Source: Stenotrophomonas maltophilia (GTDB taxonomy: Bacteria; Pseudomonadota; Gammaproteobacteria; Xanthomonadales; Xanthomonadaceae). From it: a stretch of 64,000 bases of DNA. The stretch is from positions 4,419,001 to 4,483,000 of the forward strand of contig NZ_CP090423.1 of NCBI RefSeq assembly GCF_023518235.1, in the 5' to 3' direction. Under the pieces are notes generated by a model. It was not told the origin of the DNA, did not search any database, and saw nothing but the letters and a program-made list of their open reading frames with translations. The first letter of the stretch is position 1. Each line of letters opens with the position of its first letter. This document shows positions 54,892 through 63,027 of this stretch, piece by piece. The position numbers and the translations under genes are program-made.

Positions 54892-55851
54892 ATGTTCCCG
54901 ACCATGTTCTTTACCGTGGTACTGGCCCTCGTGGCCGTGGTGATCCTGTTCAAGGCGGTGCGGATGGTGCCGCAGGGCTACGAATGGACCGTCGAACGGT
55001 TCGGCCGTTACACCCATACCATGACCCCCGGCCTGCACTTCCTGATCCCGATCGTCTACGGGGTAGGCCGCAAGGTGAACATGATGGAACAGGTGCTGGA
55101 CGTGCCCAGCCAGGAAGTGATCACCAAGGACAACGCCGCCGTGCGCGTGGACGGGGTGGTGTTCTTCCAGGTGCTGGACGCGGCCAAGGCGGCCTACGAG
55201 GTGGCCAACCTGGAAGTGGCGATGATCGCCCTGGTGCAGACCAACATCCGTACCGTGATCGGTTCGATGGACCTGGATGAATCGCTCAGCCAGCGCGAGG
55301 TGATCAATGCCCAGCTGCTGAGCGTGGTCGACCATGCCACCAATCCGTGGGGCGTGAAGGTCAATCGCATCGAGATCCGCGACATCCAGCCACCGCGCGA
55401 TCTGCTCGACGCGATGGCGCGGCAGATGAAGGCCGAGCGCGAGAAGCGCGCGCAGATCCTGGAAGCCGAGGGTTCGCGACAGTCGGAAATCCTGCGTGCC
55501 GATGGCGAGAAGCAGGCCACCGTGCTGGAAGCCGAAGGCCGCCGCGAGGCTGCATTCCGCGACGCCGAGGCGCGCGAGCGGCTGGCCGAAGCAGAAGCCA
55601 AGGCCACCCAGGTGGTCTCGGCGGCGATTGCCGAGGGCGACGTGCAGGCGATCAATTACTTCATCGCGCAGAAGTACGTGGAAGCGTTCAAGGAGCTGGC
55701 CAGCTCGCCGAACCAGAAGCTGGTGCTGATGCCGATGGAAGCCAGCGGTGTGATCGGCTCGATCGCCGGCGTGGCCGAACTGGCCAAGCAGGCACTGGGC
55801 GACCAGAACAACAAGGCCGCGGGCAAGCGGCCGCCGCCGATCGGAGGCTGA
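54892..55851 (+). CDS. qmcA: SPFH domain protein QmcA
   Basis: 319 aa. One N-terminal membrane helix (MFFTVVLALVAVVILFKAV), then the SPFH/band-7 domain (RMVPQGYEWTVERFGRYTHT, VDGVVFFQVLDAAKAAYEVA), a long coiled coil (KAEREKRAQILEAEGSRQSE) and a conserved end (NQKLVLMPMEASGVIGSIAG). It forms membrane microdomain oligomers linked to protease control. nfeD follows after one base. Confidence 0.95.
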   Translation: MFPTMFFTVVLALVAVVILFKAVRMVPQGYEWTVERFGRYTHTMTPGLHFLIPIVYGVGRKVNMMEQVLDVPSQEVITKDNAAVRVDGVVFFQVLDAAKAAYEVANLEVAMIALVQTNIRTVIGSMDLDESLSQREVINAQLLSVVDHATNPWGVKVNRIEIRDIQPPRDLLDAMARQMKAEREKRAQILEAEGSRQSEILRADGEKQATVLEAEGRREAAFRDAEARERLAEAEAKATQVVSAAIAEGDVQAINYFIAQKYVEAFKELASSPNQKLVLMPMEASGVIGSIAGVAELAKQALGDQNNKAAGKRPPPIGG

Positions 55852-55852
55852 C

Positions 55853-56296
55853 ATGCGCTGGGACGTCGTGGGCTGGGGCGCATTGGCCTTGCTGCTGTTC
55901 GCCGCCGAGGCGCTGGCGCCGGGCGCGTTCATGCTGTGGATCGGCATCGGCGCGGCCGCCGTGTTCGTGCTGGTGGCCGTGTTCAGCGGCATTCCGTTGT
56001 TGTGGCAGGTGGTGGCCTTCGTGGTGCTGAGCGTGGTGTCGATCCAGTGTTACCGGCGCTGGGGCAGATCACGGGCGCGGCCCAGCGACCAGCCCCTGCT
56101 CAACCGCCGCGCCGAGCAGCTGGTCGGGCGCGTGGTGCCGTTGCAGCAGGGCATTGTCGGCGGGCAGGGCAAGGTCAGCATCGATGACGCGTACTGGCAG
56201 GTCAGCGGCCCGGAACTGCAGGCCGGCAGCCTGGTACGGGTGGTGGCGGTGCAGGGCAGCACGCTGGTGGTCGAGGCGGCAGACCGCCCCGTGTAG
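55853..56296 (+). CDS. NfeD family membrane protein
   Basis: 147 aa. Three helices (WGALALLLFAAEALAPGAFM, GAAAVFVLVAVFSGIPLLWQ, VVAFVVLSVVSIQCYRRWG) and a C-terminal OB-fold (LVGRVVPLQQGIVGGQGKVS, GSLVRVVAVQGSTLVVE). Short-form NfeD partners of SPFH proteins. The stop codon TAG is provided by the GTAG of an adjoining SMAG palindrome. Confidence 0.93.
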   Translation: MRWDVVGWGALALLLFAAEALAPGAFMLWIGIGAAAVFVLVAVFSGIPLLWQVVAFVVLSVVSIQCYRRWGRSRARPSDQPLLNRRAEQLVGRVVPLQQGIVGGQGKVSIDDAYWQVSGPELQAGSLVRVVAVQGSTLVVEAADRPV

Positions 56297-56355
56297 CGCC
56301 GAGCCCGCGCTCGGCTGCTCTTCGTGCGGGAGCCGGGCGTGGGCTCGGCGCTGCA
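56293..56355. repeat. Facing SMAG dimer overlapping the nfeD stop
   Basis: GTAGCGCCGAGCCCGCGCTC then GGCTG, followed by an inverted copy ending GGGCTCGGCGCTGC at 56355. The first GTAG contains the nfeD stop codon. Confidence 0.8.
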
Positions 56356-56370
56356 GCTCCGCCGCTGCGC

Positions 56371-56405
56371 TGCGGCACACCTGCCGCCGACCGATCTGGG
56401 ATAAT
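56371..56405 (+). promoter_or_regulatory. Possible gcvT promoter
   Basis: GATAAT at 56400-56405, preceded by TGG (extended -10 like), 36 bp before the gcvT ATG. The -35 region is weak (ACACCT near 56377). No glycine riboswitch fold was recognised. Confidence 0.4.
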
Positions 56406-56440
56406 GGGGATTCTTGTTTCCTCTGCTGCCGGACCCGGTC

Positions 56441-57553
56441 ATGACCCAGAAGACGCTGCTCAACGATACCCACCGCGCCCTCGGCGCCAAGATGGTCGAT
56501 TTCGGGGGGTGGGACATGCCCATCCACTACGGTTCGCAGCTTGATGAGCATCATCTGGTGCGTCGCGAAGCCGGTGTGTTCGACGTCAGCCACATGACCG
56601 TGGTCGACCTGCGCGGCGATCAGGTCAAGCCGTTCCTGCGCCGCCTGCTGGCCAACTCGATCGACAAGCTGAAGGTGCCGGGCAAGGCGCTGTACTCGTG
56701 CATGCTGAATCCGCGCGGTGGCGTCATCGACGACCTGATCGTCTACTACCTGGGCGATGACTTCTTCCGCATGGTGGTCAACGCCTCCACCCGCGAGAAG
56801 GACCTGGCCTGGCTGCGCGAGCAGGCAGCACCGTTCGGCGTCAGCGTCGAGCAGCGCCCGGACCTGGCCATCCTCGCCGTGCAGGGCCCGCAGGCACGGC
56901 AGGGCGTGATCGGCCTGGCGCGCGACGCCGACCGCGACGCGCTGGCCAAGCTGGGCCGTTTCGCCGCCCTGCAGGCACAGTCCGACGATGGCGTTGAACT
57001 GTTCGTGGCCCGCACCGGCTACACCGGTGAGGATGGCTTCGAGATCCTGCTGCCGCAGGACGCGGTGGTCGCGTTCTGGAACCGCCTGCTGGCGGCGGGC
57101 GTGAAGCCGGCCGGCCTCGGCGCGCGCGACACCCTGCGCCTGGAAGCCGGCATGAACCTGTACGGCCAGGACATGGACGAGGAGATCAGCCCGTACGAAG
57201 CGGCGCTGGCCTGGACTGTGTCGCTGGACGAAGGCCGCGACTTCATCGGCCGCGATGTGCTGGAAGCGCAGAAGGCCGCCGGCAACGCACGCCAGATGAT
57301 CGGCCTGGTGATGGACGAGAAGGGCGTGCTACGCCACGGCCAGGCGGTGACCACCGCCGGCGGCCAGGGCGAGATCCTGTCCGGCACCTTCTCGCCGACG
57401 CTGGCCAAGGGCATCGCCTTCGCCCGCGTGCCGGCCGGCGAGCTGGGTGATGTCACCGTCGACATCCGTGGCCGGCAGGTGCCGGTGCGCGTGGTCAAGT
57501 TCCCGTTCGTGCGCGAAGGCCAGGCCCAGCCCGGCGTGCTTGCCGACGCCTGA
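56441..57553 (+). CDS. gcvT: Glycine cleavage system T protein (aminomethyltransferase)
   Basis: 370 aa from [20 protein letters not shown]. Folate-binding and catalytic parts: [50 protein letters not shown], and [20 protein letters not shown]. It transfers the methylene group from the H-protein aminomethyl-lipoyl arm to tetrahydrofolate. gcvH follows after 93 bp; gcvP is not in the window. Confidence 0.97.
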   Translation: MTQKTLLNDTHRALGAKMVDFGGWDMPIHYGSQLDEHHLVRREAGVFDVSHMTVVDLRGDQVKPFLRRLLANSIDKLKVPGKALYSCMLNPRGGVIDDLIVYYLGDDFFRMVVNASTREKDLAWLREQAAPFGVSVEQRPDLAILAVQGPQARQGVIGLARDADRDALAKLGRFAALQAQSDDGVELFVARTGYTGEDGFEILLPQDAVVAFWNRLLAAGVKPAGLGARDTLRLEAGMNLYGQDMDEEISPYEAALAWTVSLDEGRDFIGRDVLEAQKAAGNARQMIGLVMDEKGVLRHGQAVTTAGGQGEILSGTFSPTLAKGIAFARVPAGELGDVTVDIRGRQVPVRVVKFPFVREGQAQPGVLADA

Positions 57554-57646
57554 TCCAAACATGCCGGACGTCACTGACAGCAGTGGCGGCCGGTTGGTTA
57601 CACTAGCCCCGTTTTTTCCACCCCTGCATATCTCTGGAGCAGTCCC

Positions 57647-58042
57647 ATGAGCGAGATCCCCGGCGACCTCAAGTTCCTCAAGTCCCACGAGTGGGCCCGT
57701 GTCGAAGGCAATGGCCGCGTCACCGTCGGTATTTCCGACCACGCCCAGGGCCTGCTGGGTGACCTGGTCTATGTCGAGCTGCCCGAAGTCGGGGCCGACG
57801 CCAAGGCCGGCGAACAGATTGCCGTCGTCGAGTCGGTGAAGGCCGCCTCGGACGTCTACAGCCCGATCAGCGGCAAGGTTGTCGAGGTCAACTCGGCCCT
57901 GTCCGACAAGCCGGAAACCATCAACGAAGATGCCTACGGCGAAGGCTGGATGTTCGTGGTCGAACTGACCAACGCCGAAGAGGTCAACGACCTGCTGGAC
58001 CCGGACGCGTACGCCGAAGCCCTGGAGAACGACGACCACTGA
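57647..58042 (+). CDS. gcvH: Glycine cleavage system H protein
   Basis: 131 aa lipoyl carrier. The lipoylated residue is Lys65 in [17 protein letters not shown]. Other signatures: [20 protein letters not shown] and [13 protein letters not shown] possible own promoter (CTGACA at 57574, TACACT at 57599) lies in the gap after gcvT, with a long 19-bp spacer. A UUCG-loop terminator ends it. Confidence 0.97.
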   Translation: MSEIPGDLKFLKSHEWARVEGNGRVTVGISDHAQGLLGDLVYVELPEVGADAKAGEQIAVVESVKAASDVYSPISGKVVEVNSALSDKPETINEDAYGEGWMFVVELTNAEEVNDLLDPDAYAEALENDDH

Positions 58043-58064
58043 GTCGTCGCTTTCCGGTTCGGAC

Positions 58065-58095
58065 ACGGCCACCTTCGGGTGGCCGTTTTTGTTTT
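58065..58095 (+). terminator. Intrinsic terminator of gcvH
   Basis: ACGGCCACC (58065-58073), TTCG tetraloop, GGTGGCCGT (58078-58086), then TTTTGTTTT. Confidence 0.92.
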
Positions 58096-58502
58096 GGCGC
58101 CGCGTCGGACTCATGACGGCCGGTTCGCTGCACACCCTCGACGCGGTATCAGCGAGCGGACGAACGGTGCCGATGGGCATGCGCAGTTTTGCGCAAAACC
58201 GCGTTTCCACCCCGCGTCGGCACGTCCGGATGTGAAAACTTTTCGCCCCCCGTTGCGGCGCCGTTGTGCTGGCGTTGGCGGCGGTGCGGGCGACTATCGG
58301 GCACGCACGCGCGATGTCGTGCCGCATCTGCGCCTATCTGCGCAGAGTGCTTATTTCAAGTGTTTTTTGTTCAATGTCTGGATCGACGTCATGGCGCACG
58401 ATGCGCGCGTGCGTCGCTTCAAGGGGCGTTGCAGGCGCAGCAGCGCGGTGGCGCGGACGGTGCCAGGGATGGTGCGGATGTGAAAATTTTTCGCGGGGGT
58501 TG
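58096..58502. promoter_or_regulatory. Long non-coding leader region with repeated motif and palindrome
   Basis: No gene seen. A 14-bp perfect palindrome GTTTTGCGCAAAAC lies at 58186-58199. The 19-bp motif GGATGTGAAAACTTTTCGC at 58228-58246 recurs at 58476-58494 with one change, and the second copy sits directly before the promoter of the histone-like gene. Such features suggest operators for a regulator of that gene. Confidence 0.5.
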
Positions 58503-58531
58503 TTGACAGTAAAAAAAACCGTGATTAGGTT
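58503..58531 (+). promoter_or_regulatory. Likely sigma-70 promoter of the histone-like gene
   Basis: TTGACA (58503-58508), 17-bp spacer with an A8 run, then TAGGTT (58526-58531). A start near 58538 would give a leader of about 280 nt before the ATG at 58817. Confidence 0.55.
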
Positions 58532-58816
58532 TCGCCTCAGCAGACCTTGCCTGCCCAACCGAGTGCGCAGAATCAATCGTCCGATGCGAAGCAGCCCCTT
58601 CAAGACCACCGCGACCCTGATGACGGTGGACATGGCCCCGCTTCCCCCGGAGAAACGCAAGGCAACTCCCGTTCCAATGCCTGCTCCGCCGATCGAGGCA
58701 GGCATTGCCGCATCCGTAACGGCGCGCCTGACGCGCCGGCGGTCCCCGCACGCAGCATCTGCGGGTTTGATCCACCTGGGCGTTTCAACTCCCTATCACT
58801 GACGAGGAGCCATCCC

Positions 58817-59332
58817 ATGGCAACCAAGAAAGCTGCGAAGAAGAAGCCCGCCGCCAAGAAAGCGGTGAAGAAGGTCGCGAAGAAGGCCGCTGCCAAGAAG
58901 GCAGTGAAGAAGGTCGCGAAGAAGGCAACCGCCAAGAAGGCAGTGAAGAAGGCTGCGAAGAAGGTCGCCCGGAAGACCACTGCGAAGAAGGCAGTGAAGA
59001 AGGCGGCAAAGAAGGTAGCCAAGAAGTCCGCTGCCAAGAAGACCGCGAAGAAGGCCGTCAAGAAGGTAGCCAAGAAGGCCACCAAGAAGACTGCCAAGAA
59101 GGCAACGGCCCGCAAGCCGGCCAAGAAGGTCGCCAAGAAGGCGGTAAAGAAGACTGCCAAGAAGGCAGTAAAGAAGACCGCCAAGAAGGCAGTGAAGAAG
59201 ACGGCGAAGAAGGCCACCAAGAAGGCTGCCCCGAAGAAGGCAGCGAAGAAGGTTGCCAAGCGCAAGCCGGCCGCCCGCAAGAAGAAGGCCGCTCCGGTCG
59301 CTCTGCCGGCAACCCCGGCGCCGCTGATCTAA
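58817..59332 (+). CDS. Histone H1-like Lys/Ala-rich DNA-binding protein
   Basis: 171 aa, almost wholly built from AAKKAVKK/VAKK units (MATKKAAKKKPAAKKAVKKV and onward), with short breaks such as ARKPAKK. The C-terminal cap is KRKPAARKKKAAPVALPATP. This is the eukaryotic-H1-tail-like nucleoid protein type (AlgP/AlgR3 of Pseudomonas, HctB-like). Ribosome site GAGGAG ten bases before the ATG. The repeated codons make it prone to length variation between strains. A frame extension to 58547 is non-coding leader. Followed by a strong bidirectional terminator. Confidence 0.92.
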   Translation: MATKKAAKKKPAAKKAVKKVAKKAAAKKAVKKVAKKATAKKAVKKAAKKVARKTTAKKAVKKAAKKVAKKSAAKKTAKKAVKKVAKKATKKTAKKATARKPAKKVAKKAVKKTAKKAVKKTAKKAVKKTAKKATKKAAPKKAAKKVAKRKPAARKKKAAPVALPATPAPLI

Positions 59333-59356
59333 GTACTTCCCGATAGCCGCATCCTG

Positions 59357-59398
59357 AAACCCCCTTCCCCGGCTGCCCAGCGGGGAGGGGGTTTTTTT
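59357..59398. terminator. Bidirectional intrinsic terminator between histone-like gene and LysR gene
   Basis: AAACCCCCTTCCCC pairs with GGGGAGGGGGTTT around a GGCTGCCCAGC loop, with a T7 run on the right and AAA on the left. Confidence 0.85.
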
Positions 59399-60311
59399 AT
59401 GGGCGTATATCGGTGCCGAAGGCGGTGCCCTCCGGCGGGAAGCGCTCGGCCAGGAACGCCAGGAAGCTGCGCAGGCGGGTGGAGCGGTAACGGTCGTGGG
59501 CGTAGACCACATGCATCGGTCTGCCGGCGTGGCCATGGCCGGGCAGCAGCTGCACCAGTCGCCCGGCTTCCACGTCCGCGGCCAGCAGCAACGCCGACTG
59601 CAGCACGATGCCCAGCCCGTGCAGTGCTGCTGCGCGCAGCGCTTCGCCGTTGTTGATGTGGAGCCGGCCGCCAGACACACGCTCGAGCCCGCCAGGTGCG
59701 GCCTGCAGCCACTGGGCCAGCGCAGTGGGTTCGAAAGAAAGGCACTGGTGCCCGGCAAGGTCCTGCGCTGTGTGCGGCGTCCCATGCCGGTCGAGGTATC
59801 CAGGCGATGCACACATCATCAACCGGTAGGGCGCCAGTGGCTGCGCCACCAGCTCGCTGCTGTCGGCCAGTGTGCCGATGCGCAAGGCGGCTTCGAAGCC
59901 TTCTTCGGTGAGGTCGACCACGCGGTCGGTCAGTGTCGCCTCGACCTGCACCTCCGGGTAGCGCGCCATGTAGTCGGCAAGCGCCGGTACCAGCGCATGC
60001 GTGCCGAAGATCACCGGTGCACTGATGCGCAATGTGCCTGCCGGCGCCAGCTGCTGGTGCTGGGCCTGTGCATCGGTCTCTTCCACCAGGCGCAGGATCT
60101 CCCGGCAGCGCGTGTAGTAGTCCTCACCGAACGCGGTCATGTGCTGGCGTCGCGTGGTGCGGCTCAGCAGCTGCATGCCCAGTCGCGCCTCCAGTGCACG
60201 CAGGTGCTTGCCGGCCATCGTGGCGGAGATGTCCATCGCCTCCGCCGCCGCGCTCAGGCTGCCCTTGTCCACGATCAGCACGTAGACCTGCATGCTCTCC
60301 AGCAGGTTCAT
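59397..60311 (-). CDS. LysR family transcriptional regulator
   Basis: 304 aa. N-terminal winged helix: MNLLESMQVYVLIVDKGSLS, AAAEAMDISATMAGKHLRAL, RLGMQLLSRTTRRQHMT. C-terminal effector domain of the CrgA/DsdC-type LysR group (APAGTLRISAPVIFGTHALV, PEVQVEATLTDRVVDLTEEG, FEAALRIGTLADSSELVAQP). The start lies 113 bp from the divergent SDR gene, which it probably regulates. Confidence 0.95.
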   Translation of the reverse strand: MNLLESMQVYVLIVDKGSLSAAAEAMDISATMAGKHLRALEARLGMQLLSRTTRRQHMTAFGEDYYTRCREILRLVEETDAQAQHQQLAPAGTLRISAPVIFGTHALVPALADYMARYPEVQVEATLTDRVVDLTEEGFEAALRIGTLADSSELVAQPLAPYRLMMCASPGYLDRHGTPHTAQDLAGHQCLSFEPTALAQWLQAAPGGLERVSGGRLHINNGEALRAAALHGLGIVLQSALLLAADVEAGRLVQLLPGHGHAGRPMHVVYAHDRYRSTRLRSFLAFLAERFPPEGTAFGTDIRP

Positions 60312-60424
60312 CTGACACTCCGGGTGTTGAATGCTGAAACCTGCGCGGAGTTTATCAATCGAGGGTGATCAAACAGCATGCAGGGCACGCGCCGGAGGTG
60401 CCGGCAGGCGATTGGGAGAACATC

Positions 60425-61183
60425 ATGGATCTGGATCTTGAAGGACGTACCGCGCTGGTCACCGGTGCCGGCAGTGGCATCGGTGCTGCAGTCGCCAGGA
60501 GGCTGGCATCACAGGGGGTACGCGTTGCGATCAGTGCGCGGCGTGCACAACCACTGCAGGCGCTGGCGGCAGAGATCGAAGCGGCGGGTGCGGCGGCGCC
60601 GATCATCCTGCTCGGCGATGTCACCGACGCCGGGGACGTGCGCCGCATCGCCGACGCAGCCCTGGGGGCGCTGCAGCGGGTGGACATCCTGGTCAACGCG
60701 GCCGGTGGTTCGCGGCCGACCACGGTGGATGCCGCCGACGCGGTCTGGGAGGAGGCTGTGGCGCTGAACTTCTCTGCAGCACGGCGGATGACCCAGGCAT
60801 TGCTGCCCGCGATGCAGGCACAGGGCTGGGGGCGGGTGATCAACTTCAGTGGTTCGATGGAGCCGCGCGCGGTGAATGCGGCCACGGCGGCGAAGGCGGC
60901 GCTGCATCTGTGGAGCAAGGGCCTGTCGTCCGAGGTGGCCGCGCAGGGCATCACGGTGAATGCGATTGCGCCGGGACGGATCAACAGTCCGCAGATCCTC
61001 GATCGCCTGCACCCTACCGAGGAAAGCCGACGCACGTTCATTGCGCGCAACATTCCGATCGGGCGCTTTGGCGAGCCGGAGGAAGTGGCGCCGCTGGTGG
61101 CTTTCCTGGCCTCGCCGCTGGCCGGCTACATCACCGGCGCGGTGATTCCGGTGGATGGTGGCATGCACTACTTCGCGCATTAG
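60425..61183 (+). CDS. SDR family protein without the catalytic tyrosine
   Basis: 252 aa from MDLDLEGRTALVTGAGSGIG, with GGGAGAA upstream; a frame extension of 20 residues is unlikely. The Rossmann motif TGAGSGIG, VNAAGGSRPTTV and the C-terminal ITGAVIPVDGGMHYF are standard for classical SDRs. The active-site stretch reads INFSGSMEPRAVNAATAAKA: Ser142/Ser144 and Lys157 are there, but the Tyr four residues before Lys is Ala153. Function is therefore uncertain: altered catalysis or a non-redox role. Divergent LysR neighbour. Confidence 0.88.
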   Translation: MDLDLEGRTALVTGAGSGIGAAVARRLASQGVRVAISARRAQPLQALAAEIEAAGAAAPIILLGDVTDAGDVRRIADAALGALQRVDILVNAAGGSRPTTVDAADAVWEEAVALNFSAARRMTQALLPAMQAQGWGRVINFSGSMEPRAVNAATAAKAALHLWSKGLSSEVAAQGITVNAIAPGRINSPQILDRLHPTEESRRTFIARNIPIGRFGEPEEVAPLVAFLASPLAGYITGAVIPVDGGMHYFAH

Positions 61184-61194
61184 CCGGATATGGG

Positions 61195-61277
61195 GAGCGT
61201 CGAGCTTGCTCGACTGCTTGGATCAGTCGAGCAAGCTCGACTCTACAGCCGGTCAGCCGAGCATGGCTCGGCTCTAC
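61195..61277. repeat. Three SMAG-type palindromes after the SDR gene
   Basis: GCGTCGAGCTTGCTCGACTG, then an inverted copy AGTCGAGCAAGCTCGACTCT ending AC at 61245, and a third of another subtype, AGCCGAGCATGGCTCGGCTC ending TAC. Confidence 0.8.
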
Positions 61278-61293
61278 AAAAAGCAACAAGAAA

Positions 61294-61317
61294 AAGGGCG
61301 ACCCGCAGGTCGCCCTT
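61294..61317 (-). terminator. Intrinsic terminator of the serine hydrolase gene
   Basis: AAGGGCGACC (61294-61303), CGCA, GGTCGCCCTT (61308-61317). Read on the minus strand it is followed by a T-rich tract (from the A-run at 61285-61295). Confidence 0.8.
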
Positions 61318-61342
61318 GATGTCTGCGGCCGAGCCCGCCTGA

Positions 61343-62743
61343 TCAGCGCGGCGAGGCCACCGCGCGGTTGCTCGAGGCGCCCTTACCCTTGCGCTTGTCC
61401 TGCTGTGCCGGGCTTGCACCCTCGGCCATCAGGTTGTCGCTGCCGAAGTCGGTATCGACATCCAGCCAGCGGTGCGCCGGCAGGCCGAGCGCCGAATCGA
61501 GCACGGTCGGCAGCAGGCCACTGGGCAGGCCGCTTTCGCCGTTCCACATGATCGCGATGCCCAGGTCGCGTTCCGGCACCAGCGCGACCAGACCGCGATA
61601 GCCCTGCACCGCACCGGCATGGAACACCACATCGTGGCCGGCGTAGTCGAAGGTGCGCCAGCCCAGCGCGTAGCCGGCCGAATGCAGGCGCTCGCGGCGC
61701 CAGCCCGAACGCATCTCGCCGGGGGTGTTGATCAGGCTTGAATGCAGGGTGGCCAGCAGCGGTGCGGGCAGCACGTCGGGGCGATGGCCGGTGTGGGCCA
61801 GCAGCCACTGCGCCATGTCGCTGGCGCTGGCGTTGACGCCGGCGGCCGGGGCGACACGGTAGTAGGTCGGCTTCGGCGTCAGCGAAACCCAGCCGTTGCG
61901 GCTGCGCACGTGCGGACGCGCCCAGCGCGAGCTGGCCTGGATGCCGGCCAGGCCGAGGCTGGCATCGTTCATGCCCAGCGGCTTGAAGATGCGGCGTTCG
62001 ACCGACTGCTCGTAGAAGCTGCCCGAGGCCGCATAGACGACGTCGCCGATCAGGCTGAAGGCCACGTTCTGGTAGGCGTAGCAGTCGCCCGGCAGGCACT
62101 TCAGGCTGGTGTTGGCCAGCTTCTGGGTCAGCGAGTAGTACTCGGCGTTGCCTTCGATGTCGCGGTCGTAGGCGTTGTAGGGCAGGCCGACACGGTGGCT
62201 GAGCACGTCGGCCACGGTGAGGCGGTCGGTGGCTTCGGGCGAGTTCAGACGGAAGCCCGGCACGTAGTCGGTGACCTTGCTGTCCCAGCGCAGCGTGCCA
62301 TCGTTCACCAGCAGACCGGCCATGGTGCCGGCAAAGGCCTTGGACAACGAGGCCAGGCGGAACACGGTGTGCGCATCGACCGGCAGCGGATTGTTGACGT
62401 CGGTGACGCCATAACCGCGCGCGCTGAGCACACGGCCGCCCTGGACGATGGCCACCGCCATGCCCGGCACGCGCTCGCCATAGGTGAGCTGCTGCGCCAT
62501 CGACTCGATGTTGGCGACGTTGAAGCCGGCCGCCGGGGCCTGCATCTGCGGCACCAGGCCGGTGCGGTACGCCGCCGGCTGGGTGTGGGCGACGGCGCCG
62601 GCCGCAGCGGATTCGATGTTGGCCGGCATCGGTGGCAACGCCGGCGGGGTCTGCGCGGTGGTGGACAAGGCAACGGGCATCAACATGCCCAGCAAACCGG
62701 TGGCCGCCGAACGGATCGGACGACGCAGGCTGTTCTTTTTCAT
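61343..62743 (-). CDS. Secreted serine hydrolase, beta-lactamase class C-like
   Basis: 466 aa from MKKNSLRRPIRSAATGLLGM, a signal peptide. The catalytic motifs of the PF00144 family: Ser132-x-x-Lys135 in RLASLSKAF, Tyr-x-Asn in YAYQNVAFSLIG, and HAGAVQGY in place of KTG. Additional marks: GYGVTDVNNPLPVDAHTVFR and LGIAIMWNGESGLPSG. HxG rather than KTG is usual for esterases and D-aminopeptidases of this group and argues against a true AmpC. C-terminal tail is Lys/Ser-rich. A frame extension to 62893 is not coding. Confidence 0.88.
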   Translation of the reverse strand: MKKNSLRRPIRSAATGLLGMLMPVALSTTAQTPPALPPMPANIESAAAGAVAHTQPAAYRTGLVPQMQAPAAGFNVANIESMAQQLTYGERVPGMAVAIVQGGRVLSARGYGVTDVNNPLPVDAHTVFRLASLSKAFAGTMAGLLVNDGTLRWDSKVTDYVPGFRLNSPEATDRLTVADVLSHRVGLPYNAYDRDIEGNAEYYSLTQKLANTSLKCLPGDCYAYQNVAFSLIGDVVYAASGSFYEQSVERRIFKPLGMNDASLGLAGIQASSRWARPHVRSRNGWVSLTPKPTYYRVAPAAGVNASASDMAQWLLAHTGHRPDVLPAPLLATLHSSLINTPGEMRSGWRRERLHSAGYALGWRTFDYAGHDVVFHAGAVQGYRGLVALVPERDLGIAIMWNGESGLPSGLLPTVLDSALGLPAHRWLDVDTDFGSDNLMAEGASPAQQDKRKGKGASSNRAVASPR

Positions 62744-63027
62744 CGGTTGGACCCGTGCGCGACTGCTGATGGCGATTCTAGCGCCGCTTTTCCCCTGTGC
62801 ACAAACAAAGCGAAGATGAATGCGCATCTCGTTGAAAAAGTTGGAATTTTGACGCTCCGAAAGTGTGTATCCGAACGTGTCATCGGAGGCCATTGCGAGG
62901 GCTCTCTGCAGAGGGAATGACGTGCCGCGCTGGCGATGTTGCAGTGCATTGGCTAACGTACGCGCTTCACCGCCCCGGAGCCTGCCATGCCGCTGTCCAA
63001 CCGCCGTCTGTGGGCGAGGGGCGCTGC

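Noticed and set aside
56297..56440. Glycine riboswitch before gcvT
   Set aside because: The leader between the SMAG dimer and the ATG is too short and lacks the tandem aptamer pattern.
61343..62743. AmpC beta-lactamase
   Set aside because: SxxK and YxN are present but the third motif is HAG instead of KTG, and the architecture matches serine hydrolases and esterases of the wider family.
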